Shown here in pieces: positions 53,302 to 61,467 of a DNA stretch of 64,000 nucleotides. The stretch covers positions 248,001-312,000 of the forward strand of contig JARGSG010000031.1 in the NCBI GenBank assembly GCA_030374805.1, given 5' to 3'. Origin of the DNA: Gracilaria gracilis (Eukaryota; Rhodophyta; Florideophyceae; Gracilariales; Gracilariaceae). Both the position numbers and the translations under genes were made by a program. Each line of letters starts with the position of its first letter. The stretch's first letter is position 1. The notes beneath the pieces were generated by a model that was given only the letters and a program-made list of their open reading frames with translations, was not told where the DNA came from and searched no databases.

Positions 53302-53867
53302 TGCAGAAATAAACGGCGGTTCACGATAACGAAGATAGATAAGAACAAGCGAGATGAACCCACCAGTTGCAGCCCTCCCCACCACTCTGCATACCCGTGG
53401 AACTGTCGACCACACACCCACTTGCGCTGCACAACCCTTTGTACCCCATTCACATCCACTCCTATTTCCCGCCATTCCACACAATTTTCATTTTTTTCCT
53501 AGAAATCTCCACATTATCCCAACCTCAGTCCATACCATATCCCTATGAAAATCATGATGCACCACCTCTCAAGTATCAACGGTACCATAAACTCTTACTT
53601 TATATGCTTTATTTCACTGCATACCTTCTCATAAACACACTCTTCGACCCTACTTTCTCTGCAGTCCTGGTGCCCATTTCTTTCCATAACCGAATCATAC
53701 AAATCTCCCTATCCCCTGGAACACTTTTTTCCATGACCAAAACAACAGCCCAGTCGTGTACTTAAAGCTTTCCCCACTCCTTAGAATGTAGACCACTTTC
53801 CTTTCACAGCTACCAGCACCCGACACCTTCCAACAGCCCATACCTTCAATCAAAAAAACTCATCGCA

Positions 53868-54701
53868 ATGAGCTCCCATTCATCTTCCCTCCGTTCTACA
53901 ATCATTCCAGCTGTTATAGTAGGTAAAGGCCGTATTCGCACCATGCTTTACAACAATGGTTCCCCTCAGGACACCTTTCTCTCCATCGAAGACTTCATTT
54001 CCGCAGAGTGCCTTCCCCAAGGTCCAATCTTCTTCTGTGGCAGGAACGACCTTCTCGAAAAAGTAATTCTATCTTGTCCAGCATCACGAGCAGAAGACTT
54101 GGTCTTCACCCAGAATGGTCAGATTCTTCCCATCTTTTCCCAACACGGAATTGAGCACTGCACACGAGCCGCTCTTTACATCGCCGTTCTCAATGTCGGC
54201 GCCTCCCCACAGGAGGGTGTCACGCCTCTCTCTCCCAATGGTCTAACCACAGCCACCGGAAAGTGGGCTCTGGCAATAGCTGAACGCCTCTAAACCGCAG
54301 GTCTTACTTGCAGTATCGTCGACGAAAACACCTTTTCCAAGTCTTACTACCAAAAGCTCGTTTGGATCTCTTCCTGCAATCTCGTCGGTTCTTCATTTGG
54401 ATTCTTTACCATGTATGAAGTGGCTACCGAGTACAAAACTGTTGTCTCAACTATAATGAAAGAGCTTCTAGGCATAGTCACCTTCAACACAGGTCTCTCC
54501 TTCAATATCCCTTCTACAGTGGAATCACTTCTGGAATGCAGAAGCACCCTTACTTCCTTCCCACCTTCTTTCTCGGAGTATGAATCTAGAAATGCTTACT
54601 TCTATCTCACCTCCGCAGATGAAAAACTAGCCAGAAGGCAGGACCCTGCCCCTTTCAACGCCAACTATATCAATGTTCTTAGACATCACATTCTCCAGTA
54701 A
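53868..54701 (+). pseudogene. Ketopantoate-reductase-like (ApbA-type) protein with one in-frame TAA
   Basis: One frame from the ATG at 53868 to 54701 (277 residues) is interrupted only by a TAA at 54291-54293. It resembles plant and algal ApbA-like Rossmann proteins: VIVGKGRIRTML near the start, QGPIFFCGRNDLLEKVI, DLVFTQNGQILP, LTTATGKWALAIAERL before the stop, and FSKSYYQKLVWISSCNLVG after it. The nucleotide-binding loop reads G-K-G-R-I-R, so the third Gly of the usual G-x-G-x-x-G is Arg. Loss of that Gly, together with the nonsense codon, points to a dead copy. The family includes 2-dehydropantoate 2-reductases, but many plant homologues have no known substrate. Its place among mobile-element genes suggests a captured host gene; that is inference. 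Confidence 0.55.
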
Positions 54702-54957
54702 TTAGAACAAATTGTAAACCTCATACTCGTTGCAACTACACACACAACCCGTTTTTGTTTTCCAATTCTTTTTAAGTTGCTGCTTAATCGAACCACCTGT
54801 TCACTTTTTATTTCAAGTCTCTATCACAAACAAACACAACAGTATAAGTGCTACATTATACCTACTCATCGTCTTCATCTATTATCATCTGTCCTTCCTC
54901 GTAATCCCCATCTGTATTCTCAGCAGGGCCACCTGACATCTCTTCATCTTCCTCTTC
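54702..54957. other. Short spacer between convergent genes
   Basis: This 256-bp AT-rich stretch lies between the ends of the plus-strand reductase-like gene and the minus-strand dioxygenase-like gene. Nothing else is seen. Confidence 0.5.
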
Positions 54958-56616
54958 CTACTCGTCATCTCCATCTTCTATATCTTCCATTTCACTCTCT
55001 TCCTCCAAACCTTCCTCATCGTCCAGCTGGTCGTTTGGGTCTTCTCCTAGCCCAAAGTCCTCATCTACGAACTTTGCCCGAAACGCTGGCTCCCTTTGCA
55101 CCGCGTCAGGGAGCTTGTATCCTTCAGGTACGAAATACATGTGATACCTCAGGCAGTTCTCTTTCAACAACGCATCCTTGTACCCAGCTCCCGCATGAAA
55201 CACATCCCCTCTCCCAATAAACACAGAGTAAGGCGGAACCTTGAACTTCTACATAACCATTGCACGTGATAACCTCCTCAAACTCTTGTCATCCGTCACA
55301 TACATATTGTGAGACCTCTCACAAACCCATATCATAAATGAACTCACTCGAGAGTCCATTACGAAGAACCCCGGAATATCTCCCTTATCCTTCTCCACAT
55401 TCGCCAACCCTCGAAAATCAGTGTGCAAAACCTTCCTTGGGCATCCCTCCCCCATACACAACACACACCCTCCGGTCTGCGGCGCATACATCCTTTTCTT
55501 AGTCTTGCTGTTGTTACAAAGGCAAAGAGCCGATGCAATTTGCCCAAACCTCGCATCCAACAACGCCCGCTTTCTCACCATCATCACATTCTTCTCATCA
55601 GATTCCATGCAATCAACAATTCCCTTCTTCGTCGTAATATATCGTCCAATTCCCTGCATCCTGTCCCCAGCATCCTTTCCTTCCCCCGCGTTGATGATGG
55701 GATTCCATTTCGTTCGGTTCTCTTCAAACTTCAAGTCTGGCTGCTCCTTGAAGTTTTTCTCAAAAAACTCTAGCAACCCTTCTGTCACATCTTCATCCAC
55801 CACCACGCCCCTCTTCTTCGCTTCCTCTGACATACCTCCATCAGTTCCAAAGTGTTCCAAAACACAGAAACTCCTGTCCATCAATTCCATTCTCTTCGTC
55901 GCAACGTACTCTCGAGCGAGATCATCCCTCTCCATCGCCGCCATCCAAAGAGCTTCTTCCTCCCCTCTCGGGTTTCCCTTCAACGGAAACTTCACCCCAA
56001 GAACTGGTTCTTTCGTGCTACCCAGCTCCTTGTGCATATTCTGGGCGGCGTTCCAGTACACCGCGTGATGTACCGCTCTCAAATCTGCCACCCCCAAACA
56101 TCTCGCCCTGTGCTCCTTTCGCAAATGACTCATCTCCATCCACGGGTGCTGATGTTTCACTGCATTCTTTCCTGCCAGTCACTCACTCGGTATCGGTAGC
56201 GCATTCACCAGACTCGTCCATGACATATCCGATCCACCAGCCCACTCACATGCCTTATTCATCTTTTTCTGTGGTTTCTCGGGATTCTTATCTTCAAATC
56301 CACGCATCATTCTTTCCTCCACCCCTTCCTCCTCGTCCTGACCGAACCTACTATCGTTCTCACTGCGACCACTTTCATCCTCGCTCGACGACACCAAATT
56401 TATTTTCTGTTCTTTGAAGAACTCCTTCAATGCCGGCTTCGTCATATTCCTGAATAAAGTAACAACCTCCATTGGTCTATCTCCAGAAAGGGTCTTCACT
56501 GTGCCCTTCTTCATCCTCTTCGGAGCAGGTCGGATTCTTACCTCATTCTCATCGTCAGTAAGATCAATTAACCTCCCCCTCTTCTTCTTCTTCTCGCTCT
56601 CAGCCTTGCTACCCTA
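54958..56616 (-). pseudogene. Fe(II)/2-oxoglutarate dioxygenase-like protein, three in-frame stops
   Basis: A single minus-strand frame is broken by TAG at 56614-56616, TGA at 56179-56181 and TAG at 55249-55251, with coding-like sequence on both sides of each. The first ATG is at 56514. The N-terminus carries a basic patch (KKKKRGR) followed by LIDLTDDE, like a SUMO-interacting motif. The C-terminal third fits a double-stranded beta-helix dioxygenase: KVLHTDFRGL gives an H-x-D iron motif, FFVMDSRVSSFMIWV is a core strand, GRGDVFHAGAGY gives the distal His, and LRYHMYFVPEG gives the Arg that would bind 2-oxoglutarate. An acidic tail ends the protein. The substrate is unknown. Its neighbours suggest nucleic acid, comparable to TET/JBP or AlkB enzymes, but I cannot assign it to either family. 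Confidence 0.55.
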
Positions 56617-56624
56617 ATCCTCTT

Positions 56625-58550
56625 TCAGCCGGCCCTGAGCAATCTTTTCCGTGTGCCCCGCCTCAACCCTGACGGCTCTGCTTCAGGGTCGTCCCCTTGC
56701 ATGGAAGCTTCCAACAACTTGAGAGCATATTCTGCCTCATTAGATGCTGCGGTTGATGTACCATCACCTACACCCACGACTTCAACCACCTCCTCCCCCA
56801 CCTCCTTCACCTCCTCTGACGTTCGAAGCGATACTTTGAAAACTTCTTGAAGCTTTTTACCCGCGGTCTTCACCCTTCTAGACACCATCCCTTCCCATAA
56901 ACGCCTCGCACCGCCAAGCTCCATTTTTGCTGTCCGAATACCCAGATATTCCATCACAGACACATTTTTTCCTCCTAAGTTGAATAAAGTCTGCAATACT
57001 TCTTCAACACTAATCTTTTTCTTCTCCCCAGTGACATTACATAGGTTGTACATACCTATGGCACATTGAAAGAAGTGCTTCCTCATGTATTCAAAACGAC
57101 CGTGTCTTCTTCTCGTAGAAGAAGACAACCTCAGTTCCACATGCCATTGCAAGCAACGTAAGACAAATCGAAACTGCCCATCGGTGAGACCCATCAGGAG
57201 GTCACTCGAGACAGCCGTCAACGTTAGGGCTGGACTCTCCTCACACACCTTCTCAAAGAACTCCAAAAGCCCCTCACATTCCACAAACTTCAGAGCCAAT
57301 GTCGCGTAACGAGTCAAGTGACGCACGCTGTAGTCTCCGATAGCCTCACTTCTGTTCAAACCACCAGCTAACTGCTTCGAAGTAATGCTCTTCATATCCA
57401 CATGTGACTCGTCCACGACGTTCTGCACAAAAGATACCGTGCTATGAATATTTTCTGCAAACGACATCTTCAGCACATTCGAACTCATCTCGTTCAGAAG
57501 ATTGCCGATTCCTAGTACCTTGTTCATGGTGATGGCATTCCCATCCTTTCTTCCTCACAGCACAACATCCAAAAAATGGACTATATCCACCCGCTTCCCG
57601 CCTTCTCCATGCAAGTCTCGTAGCACAAGAATTCGGTGATATCCGTCTATGAAGGTTACGGGCACAACAATTTTCCCATCAACAACTATTTCATTCATAT
57701 CATACTCCCCTATAGATGACACAGCAATCGAACCTGCAGACGGAAGCCACCCAAAGTTGCGACCTTTCATCATCGTCGCATTCTTGTGTCCCAGATTCAC
57801 ACTTCGAACTGTCTTCTTCGGGATTTCAATCATCTCGATATCCATCGTCATCCTGCGCTGAACATTGTCGACGACGGAAATCTTTTTGAGAGACAGGGTG
57901 TGGTCAACCTCTTCCGACGGAACACTGTCTCCTTCATCGAACAAGTCCTCCTCCGCGTCAGCAAGCGGAGCCTTACTCGTCTGAAAGACCTCCACAATAT
58001 CGTCGTCGGAGTCCTCTATGATGCTGACGCTCGCTCCCACGGGCTTTTTCATGTCTTTAGAAGAATTTCCTCGAGTTTTGGAAGCTTCTTCAGCAGTTTT
58101 CTCCACCTCCAGAGCAATCAATTTCTCAGGCTGAGATGTAGAAGACTTGCCAGCCCCGGACCCTGGAGTAGGACTTTGCGGAATCTCGATTCGGTTCATC
58201 ATTGAAGTATCCCATGCATACAATCCAGCTGAGAACAACTCGCTCAGGGTACTTGGTGGGTCTTCAGGACCTTGAAAACGGTAAGGGTACTTCGCACTTC
58301 AATGACTTATAATAATCTTCGTCCTCCAGATTACAACCAAGTCTTCTCCTTCTAAAGAAGTCGCGCTTAAAAGATGCCAATGGAGCGAACGGCAAAGAGC
58401 CTTCCCTGCACCACCGGCGGACCCCACACCTCTCACCTCCGCGGTTCCTACTTCCACCCTGCTCTTTTCTTTTCCAACCGTCACAAACAAATGCACCGCA
58501 TTGCCGCCTTTCACTACCTGCGTAGCAGCGGGCGAAACCTTCTTCGTCAT
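56625..58550 (-). pseudogene. ParB-like protein with two in-frame TGA codons
   Basis: One frame runs from the ATG at 58550 to the TGA at 56625-56627 and would give about 640 residues. It is interrupted only by TGA at 58299-58301 and 57555-57557. Near the middle, NEIVVDGKIVVPVTFIDGYH followed by RILVLRDLHG resembles the core of ParB/Srx-type domains, where V-x-D-G-H-H-R is the common form. IGNLLNEMSSNVLKMS after the second stop is in the place of the helical DNA-binding part. The C-terminal third is helical and ends in a basic tail (RRGTRKRLLRAG). In phages and plasmids, ParB-like domains are often linked to DNA methyltransferases, and a methyltransferase-like gene lies divergently 2.9 kb away. 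The family call rests on one motif and is moderate. Confidence 0.45.
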
Positions 58551-58980
58551 TGCTCAGGCTGGTGGCATACGCGGCGTAGTGCCTTTTGCTCTCCCTCTCC
58601 CTCGTGTTAGGTGCTGCATTTCTAACACCCCTGCACTTGGGTTCGCTCGTCTGGAATCCCGCCCCCTTTTATGCTTGCGAGGCGGCATCGCAGTTAGACG
58701 CGGCTGATAGAATGGGAAAGGTTGTTTACGACCGTCGAGAACGCTCGCGAGATCGGTTAGCTATTTGTAACTCTCACTCGCTTTCCTTTCCGTCTACTTC
58801 ATCACGGATGGGCGTCCGCTCAATATTAGTTTAAACTATACACTGGGCCTCTTTAAAAATTCTATAGAGTACTCGCGGGGCGTTTATAAATCTACATGAA
58901 GCTACTAACATCTATAGTACACTTTTACAACAATTTTTGAGCAATAAAGAAATAAATAGAATTTGTGGCGCACTAATTTC
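58551..58980. other. Upstream region of the ParB-like gene
   Basis: This 430-bp region has no supported gene. It would hold the promoter of the minus-strand ParB-like gene and leads into the hairpin repeat cluster. Confidence 0.4.
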
Positions 58981-58994
58981 ACTCTCGGACAGTG

Positions 58995-59052
58995 GACCGG
59001 GGTGTCGTGGCGCTTCATCGGTGCACCGATGAAGCACCACGACACCCCGGTC
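58995..59052. repeat. Hairpin 1 (58 bp, no loop)
   Basis: The arms GACCGGGGTGTCGTGGCGCT and onward pair around the centre GGTGCACC with one mismatch. Confidence 0.9.
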
Positions 59053-59203
59053 CCCGGTCCCCGGCGCCTTGGCGGTGCAACATATGCCAGGACCCCAGTT
59101 TCATCACACACGGCGGGTTGACAGCGGACCAATTTCATCGGTCACGGCACGTTGGTGGTGCCACGTGTGCCACCGCCGCACCTTCATCACTCACGGCGCG
59201 TTG

Positions 59204-59277
59204 GGACAGCAGACCGGGGTGTCGTGGCGCCTCATCTGTGCACCGATGAAGCGCCATAACACCCCGGTCTGCTGTCC
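59204..59277. repeat. Hairpin 2 (74 bp)
   Basis: The outer arms are GGACAGCAGACC and its complement GGTCTGCTGTCC. The C at 59231-59240 (CTCATCTGTG) gives a few mismatches near the centre. Confidence 0.9.
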
Positions 59278-59550
59278 GAAAAAGTATATTTGGGTTTTTT
59301 CGAAACGAGCGGCTGGACGAAGATGATATTTCATTTTTTCAACATTTCATACAAGCCACTCCAACCACACGTGGGCTGCTGTATGAAAGCCGTCCCCACT
59401 CCCCCTCGCAACACCTTCCACGCCCTACCTTCCTGGTCACACCTTCTACCGGGATATATTCATCTTCTTCCACAACCGAAAGCATGTCTCGGTTGCGGGA
59501 ATAGAACGATATATCTCCGTAGAAGGTGGAACACCCTCAAGCTTTGTTGC

Positions 59551-59630
59551 TAGGAATAGGACATCCGTTATATGAGATTAGGTAAGTACATCTTCCATCT
59601 TAATTGAATGTAACCGGTGTCCTATTCCTA
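59551..59630. repeat. MITE-like unit with 13-bp terminal inverted repeats
   Basis: It starts TAGGAATAGGACA (59551-59563) and ends with the exact inverted repeat TGTCCTATTCCTA (59618-59630), 80 bp in all. Related units start near 59673, 60404, 60522 and 60701 with decayed ends. Confidence 0.75.
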
Positions 59631-59904
59631 TGCTGCCTGCGGAGGTTTTCACACACCCTCTCTCTTTGTTGCTAGGAATAGGACATCCGTTAGATGACAT
59701 GAAGTTAGTACATCTTCTATCTTTATTTTGTATAGTGGATGCCCCATTTCTGTGGTGCTTGCGCTTTGAAGCTAGAATTAGGACATCCGTTAAGAATAGG
59801 ATAGCCATAGTAAGACGTATTACATAGGGTGAGAGCAGGAAATCGTTTCAGTCGGGATTCATGTTCGTTCACCCTGGGACAGCCGATCGGCACGCACGGC
59901 GTGT

Positions 59905-59982
59905 TGGGACAGCGGACCGGGGTGTCGTGGAGCTTCATCGGTGCACCGATGAAGCACCAAGACACCTCCGTTCGCTGTCCCA
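59905..59982. repeat. Hairpin 3 (78 bp)
   Basis: The outer arms TGGGACAGCG pair with CGCTGTCCCA. Inner arms match the other hairpins with four or so mismatches, and the centre is GGTGCACC. Confidence 0.9.
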
Positions 59983-60123
59983 GAGACGTGGGCGGTGCGA
60001 CGTATGCCAGCACCTCAGTTTCATCACACACGGCGCGTGGACAGCGGGCCAATTTCATTGGTCACGGCACGTTGGTGGTGCAACGTGTGCCACCACCGCA
60101 CCTTCATCAATCACGGCGTGTTG

Positions 60124-60197
60124 AAACAGCGGACCGGGGTGTCATGGCGCTTCATCGGTGCACCGATGAAGCGTCACGACACCCTGGTCCGCTGTTC
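60124..60197. repeat. Hairpin 4 (about 74 bp)
   Basis: The arms pair around GGTGCACC at 60157-60164. The outer arms read AACAGCGGACC and GGTCCGCTGTT. Confidence 0.9.
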
Positions 60198-60929
60198 AAA
60201 AAATATTTTTGATTTTTTTCGAAACGAGCGGCTGGACAAAGATGATATTTCATTTTTTCAACATTTCATCAGAGCCACCCCAACCACACGTGTGCTGCTG
60301 TATAAAAGCCGTCCCCAATCCCCCTCGCAACACCTTCCGCGCCCTACCGGGAATAGAACGATGTATCCCCGTAGAAGGTGGCACACCCTCACGCTTCGAA
60401 GGTAGGAATACGACATCCATTGGATGGTATAAAGTTAGTACATCTTTTATCTTTATATGGTGTAAAGGATGTCTTATTCCCATGCTCCTTGCGGAGGTGT
60501 TCACACACCCTCTCGCTTTGTTGCTAGGAATAGGACATCCGTTGGTTGAGATGAAGTTAGTACATCTTCTATCTTTATCTTGTGCAATTGATGTCTTATT
60601 CCTATGCGGGGGTTTTCGTATTCTGTCACTACCATGTGGCTAAAAATAGGGTAGCCATAGTAAGTAGTATTGCGAAGGTGGCACACCCTCACGCTTCGTA
60701 TATAAGATTAGGATATCCTTTGTGTCACATAGGAATAGTACATCTTCTAATTTTATATCCTAATACTCTGCGGCTTGGGAAGGTTTTCGTATTTTTTCCC
60801 AACCATTTTGTTAAGAATGTAAATATGATGCAAAGATATACGCCAAGATATAAGGAATGGCTGGTAGGACAGCGCGTTTGCGGTGCCACGTGTACCTCTA
60901 CCACAGCTTCATCACTCACGGCGCTTGAG

Positions 60930-60999
60930 ACAGCGGACCGGGGTGGCGTGGCACTTCATCAGTGCACCGATGAAGCGCCACGACACACCAGTCCACTGT
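60930..60999. repeat. Hairpin 5 (70 bp)
   Basis: The arms pair around AGTGCACC. Several mismatches distinguish it from hairpins 1-4, so it is an older or diverged copy. Confidence 0.85.
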
Positions 61000-61045
61000 A
61001 CCAGGCTGTCTTTGAAAAATATGGAAAATAAAATATTTTTTTGAT

Positions 61046-61115
61046 ACAGCGGACCAGGGGATCGTGGCGCTTCATCAGTGCACTGATGAAGCGCCACTCC
61101 ACCCCGGTCCGCTGT
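61046..61115. repeat. Hairpin 6 (70 bp)
   Basis: The arms pair around AGTGCACT with a perfect inner 30 bp. Only 46 bp separate it from hairpin 5. Confidence 0.9.
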
Positions 61116-61467
61116 CCTACCAGCCGTTCCCTATAACTTCGTGTATATGTTTGCAATCACCAAGTTCCGTATCCCTCGAGTGTCGCCGCTTTCCCTGACA
61201 TCTCTTTACGGCTTCACGTGCATCTCAAGCATCTTGCACATCTCCCTGTTGTGTTTAAAGAACCTGTTTCGTGCTGTATCGTTGCTATCCTCTCCCGCCC
61301 GCTCCCGTCTCCCGCGAACTTTCATTTCTCGTCGGCAGTTATCCTCCGCCCGCTGCACTTTCCCGTGCGCTGTTTTCTCCCCTCCTCTGCCATCTGCTGA
61401 CCGCTGCCATCTCCCGTTCGCTCCGGAAATTCGAATCATAACCCATCAACGCACCCCCTTCCCGTGC

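Larger units (their letters stand above)
58981..61120. repeat. Hairpin and MITE-like repeat cluster between divergent genes
   Basis: About 2.1 kb consists almost wholly of repeated units. Six near-perfect palindromes with centre GGTGCACC or a close variant occur with the same arm sequence. A block of about 150 bp between palindromes is present twice (59060-59200 and 59985-60125). A block of about 190 bp starting after the second and fourth palindromes (GAAACGAGCGGCTGGAC) is also present twice. Units of about 80 bp starting TAGGAATAGGACA recur about five times. The layout suggests duplication of a compound unit of about 0.92 kb. No coding potential is seen. Confidence 0.9.

Noticed and set aside
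52396-53312. Plus-strand Ser/Pro-rich frames of 130-290 codons
   Set aside because: They are the complement of the Gly/Arg/Glu-rich coiled-coil gene on the minus strand, whose heptad pattern is more protein-like.
55421-56199. Plus-strand frames opposite the dioxygenase-like gene
   Set aside because: The minus strand has the H-x-D, His and Arg motifs in order; the plus strand has none.
56179-58301. Selenocysteine or alternative genetic code at the in-frame TGA codons
   Set aside because: TAG and TAA occur in the same way in neighbouring frames, and host genes end normally with TGA, TAA and TAG.
58981-61120. CRISPR-like array
   Set aside because: The repeats are long, palindromic, of mixed length and irregularly spaced, and the genome is eukaryotic.
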